A DNA stretch of 64,000 bases from Helichrysum umbraculigerum. Its lineage: Eukaryota > Streptophyta > Magnoliopsida > Asterales > Asteraceae. Shown in pieces: positions 33,254-45,413 of the stretch. The notes beneath the pieces are model-generated. The model searched no databases, was not told the origin of the DNA, and was given only the letters and a program-made list of their open reading frames with translations. The stretch spans positions 10,743,001 through 10,807,000 of the forward strand of contig CATIUR010000006.1 of assembly GCA_949592205.1 (NCBI GenBank), given 5' to 3'. Positions within the stretch are counted from its first letter, which is position 1; each line of letters begins with the position of its first letter. A program made the position numbers and the translations under genes.

Positions 33254-36200
33254 ATGTTAAGTACACCGTAGAACTTGAAAATGGTAAACTCATAGAAACC
33301 GATAGTGTGATACCTAATTGCACTTTAAACCTAGCCGACGAAACCTTCTCAATCGATCTTATGCCTGTTGAAATAGGAAGTTTCGACGTCATCATTGGTA
33401 TGGACTGGTTGTCCAAACATCGTGCTGAAATCGTTTGCTACGACAAGGTCGTTCGAATCCCTCTCGCGCCGGTAGAACTTTAGTCATACAGGGGGAGACC
33501 GGTGGGACGAGACTAAACATCATCTCTTGTTTGAAAACCCGAAAATTTATGAGAAAGGATTATCTAGCAATCCTCGCGCACATCATGGAGAAAAAGTCGG
33601 AGGAGAAGTGACTTGAGGATGTGCCAATTGTTCGAGACTTTCCAGAAGTCTTTCCCGAAGAACTACCTGGTCTACCACCACCAAGACAGGTCGAGTTCTC
33701 AATCGACCTCGTGCCAGGTGCTGCACCTGTGGCCCGAGCACCATACCGTTTAGCTCCATCCGAACTTCAGGAGTTGTCTGCCCAATTACAGGAACTTCTG
33801 GAAAGAGGATTGATCAGGCCGAGTTCTTCACCTTGGGGAGCTCCGGTCCTATTTGTCAAAAAGAAAGACGGCACTTTCCGAATGTGTATCGACTATCGAG
33901 AGTTGAACAAATTGACCGTCAAGAACCGATACCCATTACCTCGAATCGATGATTTGTTCGACCAACTTCAAGGATCGAGTTGTTATTCAAAGATTGATCT
34001 CCGATCCGGTTATCACCAATTGATTGTTTGCGATGCCGACATTCCAAAAACCGCTTTCCGAACCCGCTATGGGCATTACGAATTCCAAGTGATGCCATTC
34101 GGCCTAACCAACGCACCGGCTGTATTCATGGACCTTATGAATCGGGTATGCAAGCCTTATCTCGACAAGTTTGTCATTGTCTTCATCGATGACATTCTCA
34201 TATACTCAAGAAACGAACAAGAACACGTGCAACATCTCAAAACCATCCTAGAGCTACTTAAACACGAGGAGCTCTATGCCAAATTCTCTAAGTGTGAGTT
34301 CTGGATTCAAACAGTTCAATTCCTTGGTCATGTTATCGACAGTCAAGGAATCCATGTCGATCCATCAAAAATCGAGGCTATCAAAAATTGGCAATCGCCG
34401 ACAAATCCAACAGAAGTACGGCAGTTTTTAGGACTGACCGGGTACTATCGATGATTTATCGAAAATTTCTCAAAAATAGCTTTGCCACTTACCACGCTGA
34501 CTCAGAAAGACAAAAAGTTCGATTGGACTGATAAACAAGAGTCGGCATTCCAACTACTCAAACAAAAGCTTTGCAGTGCTCCTATCCTAGCTTTACCCGA
34601 AGGCACCAATGACTTCGTGGTATACTACGATGCTTCACATCAAGGTCTCGGTTGCGTGTTGATGCAACGAGACAAGGTCATTGCTTACACCTCACGACAA
34701 CTCAAAATCCACGAAAAGAACTACACTACTCACGACCTCGAGCTTGGAGCTGTCGTGTTCGCTCTCAAAATATGGAGACATTACCTCTATGGCACTAAGT
34801 GTACAATCTTCACCGACCACAAAAGTCTCCAACACATATTCGATCAAAAGGATCTCAACATGAGGCAACGTCGATGGGTCGAGTTGCTAACCGACTACGA
34901 CTGTGAAATCAAATACCATCCAGGGAAGGCAAATGTTGTTGCCGATGCACTCAGTCGAAAGGAACGATCGAAACCACTTCGAGTCCGAGCCCTCGGTATG
35001 ACTATTCACAACGATCTGAACATTCAGATTCTCACTGCTCAACTCGAAGCCTTGAAACCCGATAACATCAAAAACGAAACCTTGCGAGGCATGGAGAAAC
35101 AATTCGAAGTCAAACCTAACGGGATTAGGTATTTCTCAAACCGAATCTGGTTGCCTAAATTTGGGAACCTACGAGACTTGGTGATGGATGAAGCTCACAA
35201 GTCCAAATATTCTATCCATCCGGGATCAGATAAAATGTACCACGGTATCAAGGACTTCTACTGGTGGCCGAACATGAAAGCTGAAATCGCCACCTATGTC
35301 AGCAAGTGCCTTACTTGCTCCAAGGTCAAAATCGAATATCAAAAACCCTCTGGTTTACTTCAACAACCCAGTCTTCCTGAATGGAAATGGGAACAAATTG
35401 CCATGGATTTCATGACCAAACTACCAAAGTCATCGAGCGGTTGCGATACCATTTGGGTGATCGTCGATCGTTTCACAAAATCCGCTCATTTCCTGGAAAT
35501 CAAGGAAACCGACAAAATGGAACGCCTTACCCGAATTTATCTTAAGGAAATTGTAACCCGACACGGTGTTCCAATCTCGATTATTTCCGACAGGGATAGT
35601 CGTTTCACATCTCAATTTTGGCAGTCACTTCAAAAATCATTGGGTACCCGTCTCGATATGAGTACCGCATACCATCCTCAAACCGACGGCCAAAGTGAAC
35701 GAACAATTCAAACACTGGAAGACATGCTACGGGCTTGCGTAGTTGACTTCGGTGCAAACTGGGAACGACATCTACCATTGTGCGAGTTTTCGTACAACAA
35801 TAGTTATCATACCAGCATCAAGGCTGCACCTTTCGAGGCACTTTATGGTCGTAAGTGCCGATCACCTATCTGTTGGACCGAAGTTGGGGACAGCCAACTC
35901 ACGGGTCCAGAAATCATTCACGAAACAACCGAGAAAATCTTCGAGATTCAAAACAAACTCAAAGCCGCACGTGATCGTCAGAAAAGTTATGCTGACGTGA
36001 GACGCAAACCACTCGAGTTCCAAGTTGGGGATCGAGTACTACTCAAAGTATCGCCTTGGAAATGCGTAATTCGATTTGGCAAATGAGGGAAGTTAAATCC
36101 CAGGTACATTGGACCATTCGAGATCCTCGAGAGGATAGGCCCAGTGGCATATCGATTGCAACTGCCAGCCGAGCTTAGCAATGTGCATCCCACTTTTCAC

Positions 36201-36470
36201 ATTTCAAATCTAAAGAAGTGTCTTTCTGATGAGACACTCATCATTCCACTCGATGAGATTCGAGTTGACGACAAGCTTCACTTCGTTGAAGAACCCGCCG
36301 AAATTATGGACCTTGAGGTCAAACAACTCAAACAAAGTCGTATTCCCATTGTCAAAGTCAGGTGGAATTCGCGGCGTGGTCCGGAATTCACCTGGGAACG
36401 GGAGGACCAAATGCGACTCAAGTATCCTCAGTTGTTAACTGACGCAACTCCAAACACGACTTCGACTTAA
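33232..36470 (+). pseudogene. Tekay protease C-terminus, reverse transcriptase, RNase H, integrase, chromodomain (copy B)
   Basis: The protease tail reads in one frame from 33232 (VIIGMDWLSKHRAE), shifts near 33465, then continues to 36470 with TGA stops at 33609-33611, 34452-34454 and 36084-36086. Domains in order: reverse transcriptase (KKKDGTFRMCIDYRELN, KIDLRSGYHQL, FIDDILIYS), RNase H (DASHQGLGCVLMQ, FTDHKSLQHIF), integrase HHCC and DDE residues (VDRFTKSAHF, ISDRDSRF, TDGQSERTIQ), then the chromodomain. All three TGA codons stand where related elements have Arg (CGA). The stop at 34452 is absent from copy C, so it arose after the duplication. Confidence 0.93.
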
Positions 36471-36504
36471 ATTTCGGGACGAAATTCTTCTAACGGGGGG
36501 AGAA

Positions 36505-38920
36505 TGTGACACCCGTCAATTTAGGACTAGAAATTAGTGCCTAATCAAGTTTTAATACATGTAATTAGTTCTGTGTTAGGCTAATTTATGTATCAAGTAA
36601 TTATATATTGTTGAATATATATCTACACAATTATGCGATTTGTTTAAATCGTACAAGTTTTAATCAAATGGATTTCGACACAATTAATACGGATGTTGGT
36701 GAACGATTTTTATTAATTAATACAAATATTAATTAATAACATTGACGTATTTTGAATATTATATCAATACTGTTTCGTATCCAAGTGTTATTACACAAAT
36801 AATATAAACGCGATTAAAATGCAAACGCGTAAACAAAATGAAATAAATCATAATCTATAACATAATTATTAAGTATTTAGTGAAATACTTCAACAAAAAT
36901 ACTGAACAATTATTCGTATTTTAAAACGTATATTAAAACATATAAAATAAATATTTAATGTTTAAACGATCGGGAAAACGAACACCGCACGGAGCGCGAT
37001 TGCATGGAGTTAAAAAGTGGAGACCCACACTCGGTGGGCCCCCACCGAAATCAGCCACCAAGAGGGGGTCATCACCTCCCCCTCACTTCACTTTTATCTT
37101 TCCATCTCTCTCTCTCTATCTAATTCTCTCTCAAAATTCCACCACCACACCACCACACTAAACCGCCAAATAACACCACCAAACACGCTCGAATCATCAA
37201 AATAATTACGGAAAAGGAACCACCTCAACGCGATCTACACTTCCATCTTTTTGGATTTTCAATCCGACACCGCGTACGTTTCCGACAAAATCCCGAAAAC
37301 TCTCGATTCTTTGTATTTTCACTTGTTAGTTGTTTATATAACTTATATATGTGCATTACAAAGTGTAGAACACAATTTTACAGCTTAAAAACGGGTTTGA
37401 ATTGGGTTTTTGGTCGGAAAAATCTTGACAGCCGGACTTTCTGGGCTGGTGTTCTTCAATGCGACACAAGCCTTGTGTCGCATGTAGTGTCGTATTTTGC
37501 CTGTTATGTCGCACCTTGTGTCGTATAAATCCTTTTGTGTCATACCCTTTACGACACAACGTTGTGTCACATCTTATGTCGCAAACTTCATACGACACAA
37601 TCACTATGTCGCTGTTGATTCAGCATCTCGCATCTATGCGACACAACCCTTGTGTCGTATAGATCTTGTGTCGCATTTTTATGCGACACAACCCTTGTGT
37701 CGCATAACTACCTTTGTGTCGCATGATTGTGTCGCATAAAACAGCAGGTTTTCAAACTAAATTTCACCAAGTGTCGAACCTATATAACTTTAGACATTTA
37801 TACGATACGACTTTTAAAATACATTGGAACACACTTGTAAGTGCAAAACACCAATAACATGATAATAATACTTAAAGCTTATTATTTCAAATCCATCACC
37901 AACGGGACACGTTTTCAAACATACAATTCAATCAACCAAATCGTAGTAATTTGGACAAGTCAATCAACCAAATCGGGGTAATTTGGACAAACAACTACAA
38001 AGGTAGTCTTTCGAGATGCCTAAACAATTAATAACCATCGCGTGTCATGGACACCTTCAGGTTACAAGTCTTCGGACAACACTTCAAGGAAAATCAATCC
38101 AAGTTATTAATCCAAACTTTCAAGACTCAGGTGAGTCTCATGGCCCCTATTTTACAGCTTTTCAATCAGGGGTGTGATATTATTGCTCGTTTTGTTTTAC
38201 AAGTTGAACGCAAGTACAAATCAAATCAAATACTACATGAGTTTCAAGCTAATCAATTTAAAGCCCTCCATAGCATAGTCTGGTAATACGTAGTAGCGTG
38301 AATGTTAGTATATGATATCATATAGGATTGACAATCCTCGTCCGGGTTAGCACGCACTAACTGGTCAAACGGACGTATTAGCATTTGGGAAGACGAGTGT
38401 GGATTAGGCACTCGTAGGAGGCATTTCAAGTTAGGTTTCCTTAAGTGGGCCTGACAATTCAAGTTAAGCTCAGACTATGTGCTCATGGCTGTATAACTTT
38501 TATTTTGCTTAATTGCATTTTAAATTCAATTATTAAATCTTGCGGTTCATACAAACATATGTGTTGACATACAAACCTGTGAGCTCACCAGCGTTTCACT
38601 GACCAATTTTAGCATGTATCACAGGTGACCAGCAGTAGGTTGGACTGCTCAAGTAAGGATCAATTAGCTCGAGTCATCATGCAAACAATCAGAGATTTAG
38701 CTGCATTATTATATTTTGTATAGATTAATTATGTACTTAAATCTCTCAATTTCAAGCTGAGCTAATGTAAACAATATTTTTGATGTAAACTTTTGTTTTA
38801 TCAATACAAGTTCAAAACGACGCATATAGTGGTCGTTCATTATATATCTTTGTGCTGTGATTATTGATTCGTAACACCCAAAACGTGCTTCCGCTAAACA
38901 ATAAATTTGGGGGTGTTACA
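36505..38920 (+). repeat. 3' LTR of the Tekay element (copy B)
   Basis: 2416 bp, TGTGACACCC to GGGGGTGTTACA, preceded by the purine tract GGGGGGAGAA (36495-36504). It contains a CT-rich putative leader (about 37095-37137), the GCGACACAA hairpin array (37461-37735) and a perfect 5' splice-site consensus CAGGTGAGT (38128-38136). Confidence 0.93.
37461..37735. repeat. GCGACACAA/TTGTGTCGC hairpin array (copy B LTR)
   Basis: Perfect hairpins with 11-bp arms ATGCGACACAA/TTGTGTCGCAT and 3-nt loops sit at 37460-37484 and 37681-37705. Single arms and imperfect pairs lie between them, also as TACGACAC and GTGTCGTA variants. Confidence 0.93.
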
Positions 38921-39629
38921 CTAGAGCTGGGGCTTGAACTTCTATTTAGAAGCTACTTCAAAAAGCTTCTTATTTTTTTAAGAAGCTCCTTGTTTGTTGT
39001 GTTGCCAAACAAGGTTTATGACTCGGGCTTATGAAGAGTAGAAGCTCAAACTTCTAAAAAAACCCCTCAGAAACCCTGCATAAAACACACCCAAAATGTA
39101 AATGTTAATATTTAAGGGCTTATTTTTTCACGAAGCCCTTTGTTTGTTGTATTGCTAAACAAGTATCATGACTTGGACTTATGAAAAGTGGAAGTTCAAG
39201 CTCCTAAAAGCCCCTCAAAAGCCTTGCGTCAAACACACCCTAATTACAAATTCTAATATTGAAGGAAATTACGGCTATTAAATGCACCTTAACATGTGAC
39301 ATAGAGATGTTTAGCAAACCTTTTTTTAAACAGTGTCCAAATCAAAGTGATAGTATTAGTAGTATACAATAAAGGGATTATTGTTTGGTTATGCGCTTAA
39401 CTTTAGACTATTATATGTGCTCAACTTTCATACCTTATATTATATAAGGTGAACTTTCTAAAAACTCTATTGTATGTTCCCAACTTTCATATCCTCTATT
39501 GTATGAGGTGAACTTTCCAAAAACTCTAACTAATATCATATAAATTAGACATTTTAAAAAGTATATTAGAAATGTTCATTTCGGGGGTATGAAAGTTGGT
39601 AGTATAGAGTTTTTAGAAGAATAAACAAA
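38921..39629. other. Noncoding DNA with MITE-like repeats (copy B)
   Basis: 38921-39240 holds two diverged copies of a segment with TTGTTTGTTG and AAACAAG, ending CAAACACACCC, a common MITE terminus. 39360-39620 is an imperfect inverted repeat with arms containing CAACTTTCATA and TATGAAAGTTG. No coding sequence seen. Confidence 0.5.
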
Positions 39630-40073
39630 GGGTTAATACACACAGAGAATAGTAAAGTATTTCAAAATGTTCAATTGAAGTACTAAACTTTAATTTTTAA
39701 CAAAACCATGACTTCACTTGGAAAACCTATTGAAATGTTGGGTTAATACATACAGAGGGGATTGAAGTATCTCAAAATGTTCGCTTGAGGTACTAAAGTT
39801 TATGATTTGACAAAACTATAACCCAACTTTCAAAACCTCCCCCAAGTTGAAAATGAGCTGATAAAGATTCATTACTTTGAACAATTTTATGAACTTTGAT
39901 TATCCTTGTAAACATTTTAATAAACTTTGGTTATCCTTGCAAACATATTAATAAACTTTAGTTACCCTTAAACACAATACGTATAGTTAACTCATAGTTT
40001 TGTCAAATCATAAACTTTAGTACCCCAAGTGAACATTTTGGGATACTTTAATCCCTTCCGTGTGTATTAACCC
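39630..40073. mobile_element. MITE with long inverted repeats and an extra left arm (copy B)
   Basis: The core 39740-40073 has inverted arms of about 75 bp starting GGGTTAATACA and ending GTATTAACCC. A diverged additional left arm lies at 39630-39739. It is in the same family as 25478-25805. A target duplication is not clear. 40074-40289 shows nothing recognisable. Confidence 0.7.
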
Positions 40074-40289
40074 TAAAGTGTTTGGTTCTCCGATTTCAGA
40101 GGTTTACAATGTTGATTTGGCAATAATTTATCTATGTGTAATTGTAAAAGAAATGAAAAACTAAAATAATAAATATATACATTATTTTATCAAAACTAAA
40201 CTAACAATTTCATTTTTTATTTCTCTCTCTACAACATTCTCTCCTACTTCTCTCTAAAAAGTCACCATATCCTCCTTCCTCGCTATACC

Positions 40290-42576
40290 TGTAACATCCA
40301 CTCCTCGGGTCTAGTTGTATATTAATATTTCTGACTTTTAATATTTAATTTGTGTGTCAGAAAATAGTTCAGTGTTATTATTTGAAAATAATTGGTTAAA
40401 GAGTCACATAATTTATTGTGACCAGTAAATTGTTAACTGTTTTAATTTAATTCAGTTGACGGTAAAATAAAATAATATTTCCCAGCAAATGGTTTTTAAG
40501 TTCCAGACAACGATAAGTACGGGGGACAAAAGTAGTACACATATTATCTAATATATGTGTAAAATACGTTTTTAATATGACAAAACTTCCAGGGAATTCG
40601 ATTACGTACCAGAGGAAGATTCAAAAACCCTAGTTCATCAAAATTCATCAAATTACTTGTGAAATCAATTCTTTCTTCTTCTTGATTTTGGTACGGTCGA
40701 ACCAAATACACCACAGGGACAACTTGTAAACTTGAAAACAAGCTTTGGAGGTGAATTAATCTTGTAAAACTTTGAATTGAGCTTCAATAACATGAAGAAA
40801 TCATCTCTTGATTATCCTAATCATGTTGTAAGTGTTAATTCCTTGATTCCTTGAAACCTAGAAAATGGGGTTTTGTGTAATTGATGAAATTAGTTTGATT
40901 AACTTGAAATTGAAGCTTATAATGATTATATAGTTACTAGTTAGTGATTATTTCATGATTTTAATTGAAACCCTAAGTTAGAAATGATGAGCTTGATGTA
41001 TATAGCATGAAGAAAATGATGGGTTTCATTGATTTTCCTTGAATTATGATATATAAGCTTAAGTTAATGAGGTGTAAGTGATAAGTGTTGTTAATGATCA
41101 TATTAGAGGTGATTATTGATGATGATTAACATGATTCAAGCTAAAAAGCAAAAACTTGATCAAGTTTGATGAGCATATGATGAATTGGTGATATTTGAAG
41201 TATATAATCTTGTTAAATGTCTAACCATGTTAATGGTGATAATTTAATTTAAATAAAGTGATGTTGTAATCATGAAGATCATAACTTGATAAGTAATTGT
41301 GAATCTTGATGTTTAAAGTGATTATTCATGAATTTGGCATAAATTGTGTTAAAGTGAGTTAAGTTAATAATCATTCAAATGATTGAGTAAATATCATGTT
41401 AAAATCATGTTGTAGTATCATTTTAATGGTGTTGAGAATTATAGTGATTATGATGATATTCATGAGTTATATGAGAAATTCGGTATGGATCATGATATAG
41501 AACAATTGATTAATAATCAAAGAGTAAAGTTAAAACTTGTGTGGTTAAGTATTCATGAAACCTAGTATTGAGACTTGGATTATGAACCATGTGATATGAT
41601 GTTGACATGAGTTGATTATTATGAATGAGTTACTAACTCATTTTGTTTAATTGTAATTCCAGATAAACAGAAGACTTAGTGACATTAGACTACTGAGTGG
41701 ACAACTGGGGTATTCGGTGAGTGGATCTATAACCTCAGTGTGATTTAGTTGTAACAGGTTTGGTTACAACGAGTAACGTATTATTACTATTTTTGTTTCC
41801 CATTATGATTATGGCTAGTAGTAATAATATTGTTGATAGACTGTTTAGTCTGATATGTTGACCTGATTAAATATGTGATCACTTGATATTTGGCCTTCGG
41901 GCATTCAGTGTATTGAGGTCAACCAGATGGTTGGGTTTGGTTACTATTGTAAGACGACAGAAATTTCCTTGTACCCATCGTTAATAGGAAATTAGGTCGA
42001 TTGAGATTAGTACCAAACTATCGGTCTCGTCCGTTATGGCCATACGGATATGTACGGTAAGTATTCTTGGCTGAAGGTTTCCCCAAGAATCACCGATCCT
42101 CATTGTATTGAGATGTTATCTCATTGATATTGTGTGGTACTGGTTGTGTGTTCTTGGCTGAGGGTTTCCCCAGGAACCATTGATTTACTGTGATGTTTTG
42201 TTTACGATTATTTATTGTAAACAAAGTTGTTATGCTAAGTTGAACTGTGTTTATTGATTTCCTCACTTAGCGTTATGCTAACCCCACTTCAGTCCTTCCT
42301 GCAGGTTAAAATTGATGGGACATATTGGGCTGGGCAGGAAGTTCTTGGAAATGATGGAATGTTTGACAAACGGAGTATACTCTGATATATTTTGATTTGA
42401 TAAGAAAATGGTGAATTTATATAACACCTCATTATGGTATTATTATGGTTGTAATAGATTGATAAATGTGGTGTGTTAAGTTTTGAAAACAACTTATGTA
42501 CTTTTATATGTTTTAAATTTACGCTTCCGAGTCAAGAATCATTATTATAATGGTTTACTGAATGAGGGGTGTTATA
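40290..42576 (+). mobile_element. Solo LTR, 2.29 kb (copy B)
   Basis: It starts TGTAACATCC and ends GGGGTGTTATA, with ATACC before and ATAAC after (4 of 5 match). It is related to the reverse LTR at 28426-30394 but lacks its TCGCGTCGCGA array. No internal retroelement domains adjoin it. Small ORFs inside have no domain. Confidence 0.72.
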
Positions 42577-43097
42577 ATAACACTGTCAACCTACTACCAC
42601 CACAGTCATTAAACACCACCACCAACCGGCTGTAACCACCACCACCACCGCTGCCACCGTAACCACCACCATTAGCTTAACCACTGCCACCACCAGTCGA
42701 CCTAGCCACGACCAACATAATCCGGTTTGAGCACCGGTTCCTTTTTCTTTCAGATGTGAAGTGATGAAGATAATGGTGTGAAGATCCAAACAACCACCAC
42801 TACTACCATCCTAACCACCACCGTCCATTTGCCTTAATTCTCTTTATATCAAGTTTTCACTCTCTACAATCTCTCAAAACGATTTTATTTTCGAGATCTA
42901 TCATCGTCACCACCACATCTTTCGGTTTTTTTACTTGATCTAGAGCATGAGGATGGTTGTTCGGTTGTTTTCTCTTTCAATTCATATGTAGTAGTAGGTT
43001 ACATTTTTCGCTACCTAAATGTAAATTATGTTATGTTTTTAATGTTACCAATATCGCTATCATTATTCATTAGGCATCTTTAAGTTAGTAATTGATT
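42577..43097. repeat. CCACCA-rich microsatellite and unassigned sequence
   Basis: About 42590-42710 is dominated by imperfect ACC/CCA triplets, which produce a spurious Val/Ala-rich ORF on the minus strand. The remainder to 43097 shows no gene or known element. Confidence 0.6.
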
Positions 43098-43105
43098 TAT
43101 TTTAT

Positions 43106-43729
43106 GGGGTTAAGTGCAAATAAATACAATTAACTATACTTTGACATTCATAGTGTGTACTCAACTACTCGGCTTCCATTGTGTGTAAGGAACTAATTAT
43201 TTCATGCTATTGTATGCAATTTTCGGTATTTTTTCCACGTGTCATCTATATAAGGTGCCACCTGTCATCCTTATAAGTTGACACGTCACCAAACTATATG
43301 CAATGACAAGAAATAACGAGTTTATTACACACAATATAAATGTAAATTATGTTAAGTTTTTAATATTACCAATATCGCTATCATCATTCATCAGGCATCT
43401 TTAAGTTAGTAATTGATTTATATTATAGGGTTAAGTGCAAATAAATGCAATTAACTATACTATGACATTCATAGTGTGTACTCAACTGCTTGGGCTTCCA
43501 TTGTGTGTAAGGAACTAGTTATTTCATGCTATTGTATGTAATTTTCGGTATTTTTTCCACGTGTCATCTATATAAGGTGCCACTTGTCATCCTTACAAGT
43601 TGACACGTCACCAAAATACATGCAATGGCAAGAAATAACGAGTTTATTAAACACAATGTACGTCTGAATAGTTAGATACTCACTATGAATGTCAAGTCAT
43701 ATTTAATTGCATTTTTACGCACTTACCCC
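43106..43729. mobile_element. hAT-like MITE with internal tandem duplication
   Basis: Termini GGGGTTAAGTGC and GCACTTACCCC, 8-bp duplication TATTTTAT (43098-43105 and 43730-43737). A later tandem duplication of about 321 bp (43019-43339 and 43340-about 43655) copied its left part together with the left flank, lengthening it to 624 bp. No coding capacity. Confidence 0.85.
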
Positions 43730-44167
43730 TATTTTATATTACTATTACTAGCAGAACATGTCCCCGATTATAAGGTTTTAGTTTGTGATGATTTAAATAA
43801 ATATTGTTTATTTATTGTTAATAATAATAGTTGGGTGTAAAAGTTTTGGTGTGTGATTATGGGCTTATTTATTGACGTGGAGGACTTTTAAATACCTGAA
43901 AAATAATGACTTAGCTAGCGCTAACGTGTATTCCAGGTGGCCAGGCTAACGAGTTACCAAAAGGTAATCAATTAGACCACTCCCAATTGTGACACAAACG
44001 GACATATCAGTTTATCAGAAATCAGCGCTACGTCAGCACTTTTCAAAACTGACATAAAAGTGACACTACAACGCCAACAATAAACATCGCTTTAGTTTTT
44101 TTACCATACATTTACCAATATACCTTTATTTATATAAACTGAACAAATAAAAAAAAAAGAAAAAAAA

Positions 44168-44452
44168 GTGACGGACGTCGCCAAACCGACGGCCAAATTA
44201 ACAGGGTGGTGGCAATGGCATCACTTTCATCACTTGAAACTGACGGAGGAAGCGAACTCCGGTTGGGAGGAGTTTTATCGGGTTAATGCAATTGAACAAT
44301 TTACTAAACATCATTTATTCAAAAATAAGAACCGTATAGTTCAATATTGGTTTCGTCAAGTGGTGATTAGGGATGGCAATTGTCACCCGATCCGATGGAT
44401 ATCCATCCGATCCATCCACTTAATGATGGATACGGACGATCTAAATGGATGA
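44168..44452 (+). other. Exon-like open stretch across the B/C boundary, gene unknown
   Basis: An open frame without an ATG at its start reads SGWEEFYRVNAIEQF, then crosses the unit boundary at 44303/44304 (HHLFKNKNRIVQYWFRQ) and ends in the MITE at 44368. Composition up to the MITE looks coding-like. W-x-x-F-Y-x-x-N weakly recalls the start of METTL2/6-type methyltransferases, but this is too short to claim. An ATG at 44215 opens a different, 23-codon frame. The upstream 43738-44167 is AT-rich with poly-A (about 44148-44167) and a TATA-like TTTATATAAA near 44130. Confidence 0.35.
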
Positions 44453-45206
44453 ATGGTGGATATGGATATGGATGTGGATAAATAGTGGATGGGATATGGA
44501 TGACAAGTTATCACCCATGGATTTATCCATTAACCCGAAATACATATACATATACATATGCATATACATATGCATATGCATATACATATACATATAGGTA
44601 TATACACATATAAATTTACATATCCACGTACATATAAACCATAAATTATTAATGTGTTATTGAATATATAAAGTCGTAAAATTTTAAAATTAAATATATA
44701 TTTGAGGGGTTTTTTTAAATTATTGATTTATATAACAAATCGAGATGCATAAATATATCGCGCTGAGCCAAGTTTTGCTTCCGACCATATACTGAAGTCA
44801 CAATCCACGATAAAAGACAATCAAAACATGTGTGATTAACCGATAAACATAGAGATTACACATTTGTATTTGTTAAAATATATGTTTACTTATAATTGTA
44901 ACCAATTATGCTTCATTGACGATAATTGTTACACGTTCTTGTGAATAGATTTCCGTATGTTACGTTATATTTATTTTTTTGTTACAATATTTGTTGGTTT
45001 CATTTCATGTTAGGAAAGTTTTAATGTTTTTCTGAATATCCAACGGACATCCATTAACCCGCTTAATCCATCGGATATGGATATGGATGGATGATTTGAA
45101 ATTAAATGGATATGGATATGGATATGGATATGGACGAAAATATTTAAATGGATATGGATGTGGATATGGCATCATCCGATCCATATCCGATCCATTGCCA
45201 TCATGA
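44368..45206. mobile_element. hAT-like MITE (copy C)
   Basis: Copy of 21567-22405. The left target duplication is GTGGTGAT here, the right GCGGTGAT; copy B shows that the C is ancestral. Confidence 0.88.
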
Positions 45207-45413
45207 GCGGTGATGTTTAGTACTCCAAAGGAACATTTTAAAATACTTTAGTGTATTAACCCGTAAACAAACCCTGCAATTAATTGCTGTGACCGAGAGA
45301 GTACTTGTTTCTTAAGCGGGGACTCGGGACTCGTGGCTGCCGTAGACCCAAAAACTTGGTCGCAATCGTTCCTTCGTTTACACACACAAATCCACCGTCA
45401 CGAATTAAACAAA

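Larger units (their letters stand above)
30395..38920 (+). mobile_element. Tekay chromovirus element with truncated 5' LTR (copy B)
   Basis: Order: 5' LTR remnant (30395-30874), primer site (30878), leader ORF, gag, protease, reverse transcriptase, RNase H, integrase, chromodomain, purine tract (36495-36504), full 3' LTR (36505-38920). The LTR remnants (480 bp each side, no indel) differ at five positions by hand count. About 1.9 kb of the 5' LTR is lost and replaced by the reverse LTR. No target duplication can be tested because the left end is missing. Gag-pol carries several stops and frameshifts. Confidence 0.92.
21503..44303 (+). repeat. Copy B of the 22.8 kb tandem segmental duplication
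   Basis: Sequence from 21503 matches copy C from 44304 at offset 22801, falling to 22794 after a poly-T length difference near 24070. The match holds across gene, transposons and solo LTR up to the window end, where C position 64000 equals B position 41206. Differences seen are scattered single bases and the one homopolymer change. 41207-44303 has no partner inside the window. Confidence 0.95.

Noticed and set aside
42586..42789. Val/Ala-rich minus-strand ORF
   Set aside because: Encoded by an ACC/CCA microsatellite, no other coding sign.
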